From: a virus
Reading direction: 5' to 3' (one strand)
IMG/VR virus record: IMGVR_UViG_3300048838_001102
Coordinates: 1-58,038 of that record
DNA length: 58,038 bases
Shown: one piece after another, positions 42,357-50,630 of the stretch
Numbering within the stretch: position 1 is the stretch's first letter
How the letters are laid out: each line of letters begins with the position of its first letter
Made by a program: the position numbers and the translations under genes
Notes under the pieces: generated by a model
The model's database searches: none
Seen by the model: the letters and a program-made list of their open reading frames with translations, nothing else
Told to the model about the DNA's origin: nothing

Positions 42357-42395
42357 CCCCGTAGTGTGATAAGGAGGTGGTATCACACTACGGGG
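42357..42395. other. 15-bp perfect hairpin with a Shine-Dalgarno sequence in the loop
   Basis: CCCCGTAGTGTGATA and TATCACACTACGGGG pair perfectly around the loop AGGAGGTGG. No T-tract follows on either strand. It lies between the leftward primase promoter and the rightward promoter at 42510. It may be a protein operator in DNA or a structured RNA; a short GTG frame (42421-42513) with its own ribosome site follows but is not convincing. Confidence 0.7.
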
Positions 42396-42509
42396 CCACG
42401 CCAAAAGAAAGGAGAGTGTGGTGGATAGGCCGCGCTCACCAACAACCTACTGTACCGGGGTGGGGTGTGTCAAGCATAAAAAACAATTTCGCTATTGCGC
42501 GATTTTAGG

Positions 42510-42539
42510 TTGACAAGGATTGTTTGTAGACAGTAGGGT
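42510..42539 (+). promoter_or_regulatory. Promoter for the rightward replication operon
   Basis: TTGACA (42510-42515), 18-base spacer, TAGGGT (42534-42539). The sequence around the -10 (AGACAGTAGGGTGGG) closely matches that of the promoter at 53834 (AGACAGTAAAGTGGG), indicating a shared phage promoter type. Confidence 0.6.
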
Positions 42540-42596
42540 GGGGTCGTGGAGTTAAGGCAAGGCGGAATGAAACTTTTTAAGGAAAAGGGAGGTCGT

Positions 42597-42827
42597 ATGA
42601 CGAAACTTTGCAAGGACTGCGCGCATTACCGAGGCGACGATAAAGACGGATACGGGCTTAAAACGTGTTTGAATGAAAAAGTAAACGCGTATCACAGCTA
42701 TTTCCTGGTGGATGCAAACCCGAAGTACGCCGTGGAATGCACCGACGCGAGGGGCGGTGGCTTTTTCGCGCGGTTTTACAAAGCGTGCGGCCCGAGCGGA
42801 AAACTTTTTAAGGAAAAGGAGACGTAG
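42597..42827 (+). CDS. Small cysteine-containing protein, 76 aa
   Basis: ATG at 42597 follows GGGAGG; an upstream extension lacks such a site. The N-terminus LCKDCAHYRG with later CLNEK and ECTDARGG is the pattern of small phage zinc-binding proteins (CxxC..Y....C). Function unknown. First gene of the replication operon. Confidence 0.6.
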   Translation: MTKLCKDCAHYRGDDKDGYGLKTCLNEKVNAYHSYFLVDANPKYAVECTDARGGGFFARFYKACGPSGKLFKEKET

Positions 42828-42830
42828 GTA

Positions 42831-42983
42831 ATGGTTTTCACCGCGGCGGAGTTTTTCGGTTTTGCGGCGTTGTGCCTTTTCGTGGGCGCTGGGGTCGGGT
42901 TGTTCGCTGGCGGGTTGTGCGCGGCGGCCAGGTGCAACGATTGCGTGTTTTTCAAAAAGGAAATGGAGGATGAAGATGTATAA
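42831..42983 (+). CDS. Small membrane protein, 50 aa
   Basis: A hydrophobic segment (about residues 8-31, FFGFAALCLFVGAGVGLFAG) is followed by a CNDCVFF motif and an acidic tail. Consistent with a single-pass membrane peptide. Begins after AAGGAGACGTAGGTA and overlaps the next gene by eight bases. Confidence 0.6.
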   Translation: MVFTAAEFFGFAALCLFVGAGVGLFAGGLCAAARCNDCVFFKKEMEDEDV

Positions 42984-43266
42984 ACGGCCGAGCAGGATGC
43001 AAAATTACGCCAGGCTTGACCGCATATGGGCGCCGTTTCGCTACTACGAAGACAAGATCGCGGTGGCGCGCAAACATGGTTTTTTGTCATGGTATGAATT
43101 TATTGTGGAAGCATATGCCCAACTGCAATCCTGTTATAAAATCGCGGCTATCACCGGCATGAGCGTTGCCGGAATACGGGAGACAGTGCGAAAATTCGGC
43201 ATCGAAACAGCCGGCGCCGGAACGGGGTGGTACGATCGGTGCGGAAAGAAAAGGAGAAGGGTATGA
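42976..43266 (+). CDS. Helix-turn-helix-like protein, 96 aa
   Basis: Residues about 57-78 (CYKIAAITGMSVAGIRETVRKF) resemble a helix-turn-helix, with A, G and I at the expected positions, so DNA binding is likely. GGAGG lies seven bases before the chosen ATG. Could be a transcription regulator of the operon; target unknown. Confidence 0.6.
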   Translation: MYKRPSRMQNYARLDRIWAPFRYYEDKIAVARKHGFLSWYEFIVEAYAQLQSCYKIAAITGMSVAGIRETVRKFGIETAGAGTGWYDRCGKKRRRV

Positions 43267-43748
43267 ATGGTATGGGTTCACACCAATCCGCCAGAATGGT
43301 AAATGATGAGTGGCTAACACCTCTTGAAATAATAAACGCCTGCGGAGAATTTGATCTCGATCCTTGCTCCCCGATTAAACGACCGTGGGATACAGCTAAA
43401 CACCACTATTGTATCAACGACGACGGTTTGAGACAGCTATGGTTCGGTAGAGTATGGTGTAATCCACCATACGGTAAATACACCGCACAGTGGATAGAAA
43501 AGTTAAGCGTTCACGGTAACGGTATTGCACTGATATTTGCCAGGACGGAAACGGAAATGTTTTTTAAATATGTTTGGGAAAAAGCGTCATCAATACTTTT
43601 TATAAAAGGCAGGCTGTATTTTTATTCGGTTGAAGGAGTAAAAGCCGCGGCTAATAGCGGCGCCCCATCGTGTCTTGTAGCGTATGGCGATGATAACACC
43701 GCGGCTTTAGACTATTCCGGGATATCGGGCAAACTCATATGTCTTTAA
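43263..43748 (+). CDS. Phage N6-adenine DNA methyltransferase (Dam-like), 161 aa
   Basis: Matches the short phage DNA N-6-adenine-methyltransferase family: N-terminal NDEWLTPLEIINACGEFDLDP, catalytic NPPYG (67-71) after RVWC, and a C-terminal alpha/beta end (SGAPSCLVAYGDDNTAAL). Target is probably adenine in GATC-like sites, protecting the genome from host nucleases. The start overlaps the upstream stop (ATGA). Confidence 0.85.
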   Translation: MNGMGSHQSARMVNDEWLTPLEIINACGEFDLDPCSPIKRPWDTAKHHYCINDDGLRQLWFGRVWCNPPYGKYTAQWIEKLSVHGNGIALIFARTETEMFFKYVWEKASSILFIKGRLYFYSVEGVKAAANSGAPSCLVAYGDDNTAALDYSGISGKLICL

Positions 43749-45277
43749 ATCTCACCTACTCGCCCAAACATAAGCTGTTCGTATGGAAAGATACCGACGC
43801 CCAGCTTGCCGGGAAATACAATTTTGACTACTCCCCGGCGGCGGGAAAGTACTATACCGGCTCACCGTACATCGCCGCGTTATTACATAAACACGCCGAC
43901 GATGCGGCAAGGAGTCAGCTAAAGCCCATCCTTGAAAACCTTGCCACATCGTCGGCAAAGCACCCAACGGTAGGCGGGTATGACGACCGGATGTTTGACT
44001 ATCAACAAGCCGGCGTTGAAAACCTGATTGATCAGTATCGAAAACGAAAATCGTTAATGCTGGCTGATCAACCAGGGCTTGGTAAAAGCTGCCAATCGTT
44101 GATAACCGCAAAACACCTGGGCGCAAAACGTTTGCTGGTTATCTGTCCTGGGTCGCTGCGGTACAACTGGCAAAACGAGTGCCGGCTATGGTATCCGCAG
44201 ATGCAAACACAACCGGTGTTCGACGGCAAGACCGCGATCGACGCGAAAGCTACCACCATCATCTCCTACGGGCTTTTAAATCGGGTTTTAAATGAGCGTT
44301 ACGATATGATGGTGGTAGATGAATGCCACTATATCAAATCAATTGCGGCGATGCGGACTAAGTTGATCCTTGGGGAATTGAATAAGGGCTGGCGCGGGTT
44401 AATCGCTAACTGCGAATACAAGCTGTTCATGAGCGGCACACCTTTGCCGAACGGAAAGCCGAATGAAGTATGGCCTATTCTGTTTCGTACCGCGCCGGAC
44501 GTGATATCGAATTTAAAATACATGCCCTTTGTCAGAACGTATTGTGAGATGTTTGAGGACGGTTTTGGCGGCATAGTTGTTAAAGGCGCCAAACGTCAGG
44601 ACGAATTGTACATGCGGCTGCGCGGGTCCGGGTTTATGACACGGCGGTTAAAAAAAGATGTGTTGACACAGCTTCCAGCTAAACTGTATAAGTTAATCAC
44701 CTTTCCGCCTGATAAAAAAACAAAAGAAATTTTAGAACAAGAGGCTCAGTTCAGTGTTGACCAGATTATTAAACACGGGATGCCGGTCGGATCGCCGCTG
44801 CCTGAGATCAGACGACAAATGGGGATTGCCAAAGTGGATGTGTGCGTAGATTATATAGATGAGCTGCTGACCGGCGGAGTAGACAAAGCGGTGATATTCG
44901 CGCATCACATCGATGTCGTCGCCGGACTTGCGGCATGCCTGGGGCAATACCATCCCAAGATTATAACCGGCCAAACTAAACCGGCCGATCGGCAGGCGCG
45001 GGTAGACGCCTTCCAAACCGATCCTGATGTTCGGCTGATCATCGGAAATTCCGCGATGAAAGAAGGGCTTAATCTTACAGCGGCGTCAGATGTGGTTCTG
45101 GTCGAGCCAAGCTGGGTTCCCGGCGATAATGACCAGATGGTGGACCGGCTGCATCGCATCGGTCAGAAGTATCAGGTGGTGGTTCACAACTTGGTGGTGC
45201 AGGGCTCGCTGGATGCAAAGATTTTAGCGTCCAGTGCCGATAAAGCGGTGAACAATAAGCGAATAGTTGGGGAGTAA
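43739..45277 (+). CDS. SNF2-family DEAD/DEAH-like helicase, 512 aa
   Basis: A SMARCAL1-type SF2 ATPase: Walker A QPGLGKS at about 112-118, DEAH-box variant DECH in MVVDECHY, FMSGTP (motif III), and the C-terminal helicase motifs IIGNSAMKEGLNL and DRLHRIGQ (motif VI). Members remodel DNA forks or displace bound proteins. Starts within the end of the Dam gene (10 bp overlap). Confidence 0.88.
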   Translation: MSLNLTYSPKHKLFVWKDTDAQLAGKYNFDYSPAAGKYYTGSPYIAALLHKHADDAARSQLKPILENLATSSAKHPTVGGYDDRMFDYQQAGVENLIDQYRKRKSLMLADQPGLGKSCQSLITAKHLGAKRLLVICPGSLRYNWQNECRLWYPQMQTQPVFDGKTAIDAKATTIISYGLLNRVLNERYDMMVVDECHYIKSIAAMRTKLILGELNKGWRGLIANCEYKLFMSGTPLPNGKPNEVWPILFRTAPDVISNLKYMPFVRTYCEMFEDGFGGIVVKGAKRQDELYMRLRGSGFMTRRLKKDVLTQLPAKLYKLITFPPDKKTKEILEQEAQFSVDQIIKHGMPVGSPLPEIRRQMGIAKVDVCVDYIDELLTGGVDKAVIFAHHIDVVAGLAACLGQYHPKIITGQTKPADRQARVDAFQTDPDVRLIIGNSAMKEGLNLTAASDVVLVEPSWVPGDNDQMVDRLHRIGQKYQVVVHNLVVQGSLDAKILASSADKAVNNKRIVGE

Positions 45278-45299
45278 AATAAAAAAAAGGGGGTACGTC

Positions 45300-46247
45300 A
45301 TGGGGGAGGACATTTCAAAAATAGGATTCTACACGTTGTCGGATGATAGGGCAAAAACCGCGTCTGAAACATCGGCGTTGTCGCGGTGCGAATTGATACT
45401 TACGGGGCGGTGTAATTTTAAATGTCCGTATTGCCGCGGAGTTGGTGGGTTTGATATACCCGGGGGTCAGGCAAAACGCATTGTGGATATGTGGGCGGAT
45501 AACGGGTTACAGGCTATTAGATTTTCAGGTGGTGAACCAACGCTATACGGTGGGTTGAACGAACTGGTTGAAATGGCAAGAATGCGGAAAGTGGAGAGAA
45601 TAGCATTATCTACGAACGGTTCAGCAAACGCAGATAAGTATATGAGTTTGATAGACTCCGGTGTAAATGATTTTTCTATTTCGCTTGACGCATGTTGCGC
45701 GGAAGACGGGGATTTCATGGCTGGCGGAAGACCAGGGTCTTTCGAGGTGGTAGTAAAAAACATTGAACTGTTATCTAAAATCTCCTATGTAACGGTAGGT
45801 GTGGTACTTACTAACGAAAATGTTAAAAAAACTGAAAATATAATCGAATTTGCGCATTCTTTAGGGGTATCGGATATACGGGTTATTCCCGCCGCGCAAA
45901 ATGGGCAGAAACTCTCCCCATTTCAGGTGCCGGCCGCATTTTTAGATAAATACCCCATACTGGCTTACCGGGAACGAAACTTACGTGTGGGAAGACAAGT
46001 ACGAGGAAATCCGACGAAGAAATGTGGTTTGGTACTTGACGATATGGCGGTGATGGGGGATAAGCATTATCCCTGCATAATTTATATGCGAGAAGGAGGC
46101 CAGCCTATCGGGGAGATCTCTCGCGGGATGAGAGTAGAGAGAAAAAAATGGTACGAAACACACGATTGCACATCTGACCCTATATGCTCAAGGAACTGTC
46201 TCGATGTGTGTGTGGATTATAATACCCGATATTCTGACTTTCATTAA
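45300..46247 (+). CDS. Radical SAM protein with SPASM-like C-terminal cysteines, 315 aa
   Basis: The [4Fe-4S]-SAM motif CNFKCPYC has cysteines at 38, 42 and 45, followed by SGGEPTL (the GGE motif) and a TIM-barrel pattern (STNGSANA, SISLDACC). The C-terminus has C-x10-G-x5-C and C-x5-C-x3-C-x3-C (KKCG...YPC; HDCTSDPICSRNCLDVC), very like a SPASM/Twitch auxiliary cluster domain. SPASM enzymes mostly modify peptides or proteins. No substrate can be assigned; a small gene of 57 residues follows. RBS AAAAGGGGGTACGTC. Confidence 0.85.
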   Translation: MGEDISKIGFYTLSDDRAKTASETSALSRCELILTGRCNFKCPYCRGVGGFDIPGGQAKRIVDMWADNGLQAIRFSGGEPTLYGGLNELVEMARMRKVERIALSTNGSANADKYMSLIDSGVNDFSISLDACCAEDGDFMAGGRPGSFEVVVKNIELLSKISYVTVGVVLTNENVKKTENIIEFAHSLGVSDIRVIPAAQNGQKLSPFQVPAAFLDKYPILAYRERNLRVGRQVRGNPTKKCGLVLDDMAVMGDKHYPCIIYMREGGQPIGEISRGMRVERKKWYETHDCTSDPICSRNCLDVCVDYNTRYSDFH

Positions 46248-46298
46248 AGGAGTAAAATAAAATGGCCGACAGCCAACAAATTTTAGGGAGATAAAAAG

Positions 46299-46472
46299 AT
46301 GCCGGACAGTAATAATGATAAGGTACTGGCAAGTGAGGTAAGAAAAGCAGCAGAGGAACTAAACAGCGCCGTAGAGCGCGCAAGAAAGGAGGGGTTGTCT
46401 GTAGACTACAATCATCATAGCCCGTATGTCGATCTGGTTTTAAATTATTTTTATATTTACCGCACTTATTAA
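46299..46472 (+). CDS. Small aromatic-ended protein after the radical SAM gene, 57 aa
   Basis: ATG at 46299 is served by GGGAG. The first 35 residues form a charged helix (SEVRKAAEELNSAVERARKE), then a short linker, then an aromatic C-terminus (LVLNYFYIYRTY) with five tyrosines in 14 residues. The leader-plus-core layout could suit a modified peptide substrate, but the helix resembles common small phage proteins, so this is only a possibility. Confidence 0.6.
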   Translation: MPDSNNDKVLASEVRKAAEELNSAVERARKEGLSVDYNHHSPYVDLVLNYFYIYRTY

Positions 46473-46487
46473 AGGAGGATAAAAATC

Positions 46488-47150
46488 ATGATTTTGGAAC
46501 AGATTAATCATTCGCTGGCAAGCATCGCTGCATCACTGGAAAAACTGGCGGCCAGGATGGGCTCGGTTGCAAACGATAATTTTAAAGAATCGCCAGTTGG
46601 TCAGGTAATCGGGCAGACCTCGCCCCCGCCGACTGTCACAGAGCCAAATGCGAAACGCGGCGCCCCTACGCCGGCGGCCTCGCCTGATTTTTCCATAGGC
46701 GCCGCACAGCTCGGGGGAATTTTCACTAACGGTGACTACATGAATTTGACGCGGGAAAAGCTTCTTGAGCTGTGTCAGGAGCGCGGCATCACCGTGCCGG
46801 ATCGCACCCGCACGGCCACCCTGGTAAAAATGCTTGAAGAAGCAACCGGGGCTGTAAAGGAAACCACGGCTGATCCCATGCCAGAACCGGACCCGCTGGA
46901 TGAACCAACGCTCGAACCGGACCCGCTGGCGGATGCCCCCGCGGAATCAGATCCGTTGGCGGACACCCCCGTGGAAAAGCCCGTCACCAAGGAAGAAGTT
47001 ATCGCTGTGATGCAACGGCTTCAAAAGGCAAAAGGCAACGATGCGGTGCGTAACGTGCTGATAGCCGCCGGCGGCGGAGCGGCTTTGCTGCGGGACGTTC
47101 GGGAAGCCGACTACGGCAAAGTCAAGGCGGCCGCTGAAAAAATGATGTAG
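46488..47150 (+). CDS. SAP/HeH-like DNA-binding phage protein, 220 aa
   Basis: An N-terminal coiled segment (HSLASIAASLEKLAARM) and a SAP/HeH-like helix-extension-helix (LTREKLLELCQERGITVPDR, about 88-107) are followed by an acidic repeat linker (EPDPLDEPTLEPDPLADA, SDPLADTPVE). The C-terminal helical domain ends YGKVKAAAEKMM. This layout is typical of proteins encoded near phage recombination genes. Nucleic-acid binding is inferred from the SAP-like part. AAAGGAGG precedes the ATG. Confidence 0.65.
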   Translation: MILEQINHSLASIAASLEKLAARMGSVANDNFKESPVGQVIGQTSPPPTVTEPNAKRGAPTPAASPDFSIGAAQLGGIFTNGDYMNLTREKLLELCQERGITVPDRTRTATLVKMLEEATGAVKETTADPMPEPDPLDEPTLEPDPLADAPAESDPLADTPVEKPVTKEEVIAVMQRLQKAKGNDAVRNVLIAAGGGAALLRDVREADYGKVKAAAEKMM

Positions 47151-47162
47151 ACCATAGTTTGC

Positions 47163-47380
47163 GCGGGTGTGGCGGAATTGGTAGACGCAGAATTGGGCAA
47201 ACAGGGCTGTGTACGGGCGTATCACGCGACCACGTGGATTAGGGGCAGCTCTCTCTGAGATCGGGAAAATGTCAATGCCGGTAAGATTTGCAACCGGACA
47301 GCTATAAACGCCTAAGCTGATGGACGCGCCGCAATCACAGTGGGCAAGATCTCGTGCAGGTTCGAGTCCTGCCACCCGGA
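47163..47380 (+). tRNA. Interrupted tRNA-Leu-like gene
   Basis: Six of seven acceptor positions pair (GCGGGTG with CACCCGG). The D-arm GCGGAATTGGTAGACGC is textbook tRNA-Leu and the T-arm GCAGGTTCGAGTCCTGC is perfect. Between them, instead of a normal anticodon arm, lies a structured insert bracketed by direct repeats of TGGGCAA (47194-47200 and 47341-47347). Removing one repeat unit (147 nt) leaves 71 nt, slightly short for a tRNA. It is either a tRNA with an intron or insertion, or a tRNA-like structural RNA. No CCA is encoded. Confidence 0.5.
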
Positions 47381-47452
47381 CGCACAATTGGCTAAAAGGA
47401 TTTATGACAGTTTGTATACGTACGACTGTTTAAAGTAAAAGGAGAGGATTAT

Positions 47453-47701
47453 ATGTATGAAATAGAAAAAAACCTTCCTATCCCCAAGGATGGCCGAGGC
47501 AGGCCGCGTGATAGAAAATACCCTTTCAGCTCCATGGAGATCGGGGATTCTTTTTTCATACCCTGTTCTGACAAAAAAGAAGCCACAAAACGAGCGAATC
47601 GGGTAATGAGCAGCGCACGCAGATCCCGAAAATCGATCGAAAATAAAAAATTTACAACCCGGGCTTTCGATGACGGTGTGCGCGTTTGGCGTATTAAATA
47701 A
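47453..47701 (+). CDS. Conserved small phage protein, 82 aa
   Basis: The phrase YPFSSMEIGDSFFIP and the C-terminal FTTRAFDDGVRVWRIK match a very common, uncharacterised phage/plasmid family. AAAGGAGAGGATTAT precedes the ATG. Highly basic central region (KKEATKRANRVMSSARRSRK) suggests nucleic-acid binding. Confidence 0.7.
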   Translation: MYEIEKNLPIPKDGRGRPRDRKYPFSSMEIGDSFFIPCSDKKEATKRANRVMSSARRSRKSIENKKFTTRAFDDGVRVWRIK

Positions 47702-47716
47702 GAGGAGAAAAAACCG

Positions 47717-48604
47717 ATGAAACGAATACTGTTCCTTATAACTGTCATGCTGTTTATCTTCACCCCGTTTGCTCACGCGAACGGCCACAACCATCATAAC
47801 CAGGATGTTACCAACAACTATACCACGAACAACAGCCCCAAAGCCACCGCAACGGCTAATCCTACAGCCACCGCAACGGCCATCGCAGCTCCGGTGGTCA
47901 TCTCTAACCCTTCTGCGATTGCCGGACAAAAGCAGGGCCAGGGGCAAGGCCAGGAGCAGGATCAGCGCCAAGGGCAAACCCAGCTCCAAAACAACACCAT
48001 GCGTAACAGTTTTAATACTTACCAGCAGCGCGAGTTCCTTAATACCGGCACAGCGCAGCAAGGCCCGCTTGTACCATATTACGGCCCGCAGCAAAAAAAC
48101 GAAGCGGTTGTTGATGTGGCAAAGCTTTTGCTGTATCATAATCGGTTCACCGAGGGAATGTTGATTAAAGCCCTGACCGATGCCAACGTGATGTGCAAAT
48201 GGGATCAATACAATGAGGGCATCGAGGCGGTAAAAGCCGATGTCAATGGCGACAAATGGATTCAGATTATCGTGTCTGAGGGAAAAATCGCCGGCAATTA
48301 CACGGTGGCCGGGTTTGTAGCGGCCAGGGCCAGAAACGGTCGGACCAACAGCCTTGAGGTCGTGCTAAAGGCCGCTTATGAGGCGTTGCAGCGTGGTTGT
48401 ACGACGCTGCATGTCGTCGGCCAGGGGGCGATCGGGCATAACCGGTCAACAGGCTGGGGCGTTGGGCTCAATTACAGTGGCGGGCATATGAGTCAGGACC
48501 AGCTTGACGGCAACGTGTATTCCGGCGGTCCGGGTTACTCATCTGGTAAAGCCTGGAATGAGCATCACCCTTGGGTGCAGGCCTTTGGCTTAGTGGAGAA
48601 ATAA
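47717..48604 (+). CDS. Exported repeat-containing early protein, 295 aa
   Basis: A Sec signal peptide (MKRILFLITVMLFIFTPFAHA) precedes a His/Asn-rich patch, Thr/Ala/Asn-rich repeats (KATATANPTATATAIA), a Gln/Gly tract (GQKQGQGQGQEQDQRQGQTQ) and a C-terminal globular part (about 155-295). It lies between replication genes, so it is probably made early and sent to the periplasm. A role in the envelope (for example superinfection exclusion) is possible but not shown. Confidence 0.6.
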   Translation: MKRILFLITVMLFIFTPFAHANGHNHHNQDVTNNYTTNNSPKATATANPTATATAIAAPVVISNPSAIAGQKQGQGQGQEQDQRQGQTQLQNNTMRNSFNTYQQREFLNTGTAQQGPLVPYYGPQQKNEAVVDVAKLLLYHNRFTEGMLIKALTDANVMCKWDQYNEGIEAVKADVNGDKWIQIIVSEGKIAGNYTVAGFVAARARNGRTNSLEVVLKAAYEALQRGCTTLHVVGQGAIGHNRSTGWGVGLNYSGGHMSQDQLDGNVYSGGPGYSSGKAWNEHHPWVQAFGLVEK

Positions 48605-49924
48605 ATGTCTCACGCCATCCCTATTTTACAGCCATCTGCGTTCAAACGCACCATCGAGTGCCCCGGCTGGGGCGGTCTTTGCACAAAGCACGGGCTCGTC
48701 CAGCCGGAATCCAAGTGGGCGATCGAAGGTTCCGCCGCTCACTTTCTGGCCGACCGGTGCGTGTCGGCCGGCATTAACCCGGCGCTGTTCGCCGGCCAGC
48801 AGATCTGGCAGACAAACGACGGCAACTTTGCCATCTCAACGGACCGGTCCAAGATCCCTGTCGCCAAAATTACCATCACAGATGACATGGTAGCGGCGGT
48901 AAAGGTCTACGCCGATGAGATACTCCGGCAAAAATCAGTGACTATCGGCGCGCAATGCTATTCGGAGCGCAGGGTAGACCTTTCCTGGCTGGTACCCGGC
49001 ATGTTCGGAACCGTGGACTATCATATCATAGAACCGATGAACGTGTTGTATGTCACCGATTACAAGCACGGCGCCGGGGTTGTCGTTGAGGTCGGGGAAA
49101 AGCCCGGCGATAATGTGCAAACATCCATTTACGCCCTGGCCGCACTCGGGGAAAACAACCGGCACATGGTGGGCGAGGTTATATCCACCATCGTTCAGCC
49201 GCGGGCGCCGCACCCCGCCGGCCCGGTGCGGTCAATAAAATATGATGTCGAGGATTTGTACGCCTGGGGGCGGGCGGTCGTGGTCCCGGCGGCCAGGGCG
49301 GCGATGCAAAAAGACGCGCCGCTCAAAGCCGGCCCCTGGTGCCGCTTTTGCCCGGCATCGTCTCCGGCGTCCAAGCTGTGCCCCGAGATTGTCAAGCAAA
49401 TGGCCGAGCGCGCCAACATCATGTTTCCGTCGGAGGATCAGTTGTTGCCCGCGGTCAAGTCGGCGCCCCCGGACCCGGTTACCATGACCGGGGAAGCGCT
49501 GGACCGGTTTCTGGATTTTGCCGATGTGTTTGACAGTCTGATCAAAGCGGTGAAAAATGAGGCCTACCAGCGGCTCCTGCGCGGCGCGGCTGATGCTCCG
49601 ATCCGGTATAAGCTGGTTGCCGGGCGCTTGAGCACACGCGCCTGGGCCTTTGAGGGGGGCGAGCTCTTGCGTAAATTGCAGGAGCACGCCCACATTGACG
49701 AGGCGGATCTTTTCGATTATGCGCCGAAAAGTCCGGCTAAAGTTGAGCAACTGCTCAAGAAAGGAGGCTATAAAGCAGGGCATATCAAAGAACTATTTGA
49801 ACCACTGTTGGGCGAACGCAAACCTGGCAACCCCACCCTGGCGCCCATCGATGACCCAAGACCAGCGTTGCCACCAACTGCCGAACTTATGTTTGGCCAA
49901 GCCGAAAACTCAAACGACTTATAG
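48605..49924 (+). CDS. DUF2800-family PD-(D/E)XK (Cas4/RecB-like) nuclease, 439 aa
   Basis: Matches the phage DUF2800 family: N-terminal SAFKRTIECPGWGG, EGSAAH (E and H of the RecB-like N-terminus), active site GTVDYHII...VTDYKHGAG (D and E/DXK), and a C-terminal CRFCPA..SPASKLC cluster that partly mirrors the Cas4 Fe-S cysteines. It begins at the ATG one base after the exported gene's stop. Proteins of this family accompany phage SSB-like proteins and polymerases in recombination or replication. Confidence 0.8.
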   Translation: MSHAIPILQPSAFKRTIECPGWGGLCTKHGLVQPESKWAIEGSAAHFLADRCVSAGINPALFAGQQIWQTNDGNFAISTDRSKIPVAKITITDDMVAAVKVYADEILRQKSVTIGAQCYSERRVDLSWLVPGMFGTVDYHIIEPMNVLYVTDYKHGAGVVVEVGEKPGDNVQTSIYALAALGENNRHMVGEVISTIVQPRAPHPAGPVRSIKYDVEDLYAWGRAVVVPAARAAMQKDAPLKAGPWCRFCPASSPASKLCPEIVKQMAERANIMFPSEDQLLPAVKSAPPDPVTMTGEALDRFLDFADVFDSLIKAVKNEAYQRLLRGAADAPIRYKLVAGRLSTRAWAFEGGELLRKLQEHAHIDEADLFDYAPKSPAKVEQLLKKGGYKAGHIKELFEPLLGERKPGNPTLAPIDDPRPALPPTAELMFGQAENSNDL

Positions 49925-49936
49925 GAGAAACAACCA

Positions 49937-50560
49937 ATGAGTGAAAAAAGTGTATCCATGCCCGCCCGTACCAGCCCCCCTGTCCGTATCAGCTACCCCC
50001 AGGTGTTTACCCCTCGGGCGTTTAAAGGTTCGGACCCGAAATATTCGGTCACTCTTATGTTCGACAAAAAGAACAAAGAGCATGTCGAGTTTGTTAAAAT
50101 GATCAAGGCCGATGCGGAAAAAGCCCTCGCGGAAAAATGGCCGGACGCCTCAACGCGGCCCCGTATTCCGGTGGTGGGCGATACCCGATCGCTGATTAAG
50201 GACGGGGACAAGACCTGCGATACCCAAGGTATTCCTTTGAAAGAAAAAAACCTCGAGTACGAGGGCCACTGGACTATGCGCGCGGCGTCCGCCAACAAGC
50301 CGGTCGTCGTAGACCGCAATCGGCAAGAGATCATCAACGCCGGTGATATCTACGGCGGCTGTTTTTGCCAGGTTAACGTCAACGTCTACACCTTTAATGG
50401 TGAAACCAACAAGGGTGTTACCGCCGGCTTAAACGGCCTGTTGAAATATTCCGACGGCGAAAGCTTCGGCGGCGGTCGCCCCTCGGCCGATGTCATGTTT
50501 GGCGAAGCTCCGCCCGCCGATGGCGCCGACCCGTTTGCTTCAGATGAAATTCCGTTCTAA
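49937..50560 (+). CDS. DUF2815 SSB-like protein, 207 aa
   Basis: Matches the phage DUF2815 family predicted to be single-stranded-DNA binding (FKGSDPKYSVTLMFDKKN, then an OB-like core and GLNGLLKYSDGESFGGG). The acidic tail ending FASDEIPF resembles the interaction tail of SSBs. Always found beside DUF2800 genes, as here. TAGGAGAAACAACC precedes the ATG. Confidence 0.82.
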   Translation: MSEKSVSMPARTSPPVRISYPQVFTPRAFKGSDPKYSVTLMFDKKNKEHVEFVKMIKADAEKALAEKWPDASTRPRIPVVGDTRSLIKDGDKTCDTQGIPLKEKNLEYEGHWTMRAASANKPVVVDRNRQEIINAGDIYGGCFCQVNVNVYTFNGETNKGVTAGLNGLLKYSDGESFGGGRPSADVMFGEAPPADGADPFASDEIPF

Positions 50561-50579
50561 CGTAAAGTAAGTTCACCCG

Positions 50580-50606
50580 CGGCTCCGCCAGTTTCCGGCG
50601 GAGCCG
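50580..50606 (+). other. 10-bp stem-loop after the SSB-like gene
   Basis: CGGCTCCGCC and GGCGGAGCCG pair around a seven-base loop, 20 bases after the stop codon. No T-run follows, so it may define an mRNA 3' end by processing or act as a partial terminator between the highly used SSB gene and the next genes. Confidence 0.6.
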
Positions 50607-50630
50607 TGGTCCTTCAGGGGGGTATGCCGC

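Noticed and set aside
42421-42513. 30-codon GTG frame after the 15-bp hairpin
   Set aside because: It has a plausible ribosome site (AAAGGAGAGTGTG), but the product has no protein-like pattern and overlaps the -35 region of the 42510 promoter.
46262-46294. Ten-codon frame MADSQQILGR before the 46299 gene
   Set aside because: The ribosome site of the 46299 gene lies inside it; more likely leader sequence than a gene.
47163-47380. tmRNA
   Set aside because: No tag-peptide reading frame or the usual GGGG(C/T) 5' end; the D-arm is a normal tRNA-Leu one, unlike tmRNA.
50580-50606. Rho-independent terminator after the SSB-like gene
   Set aside because: Stem is strong but no T-tract follows on the plus strand.
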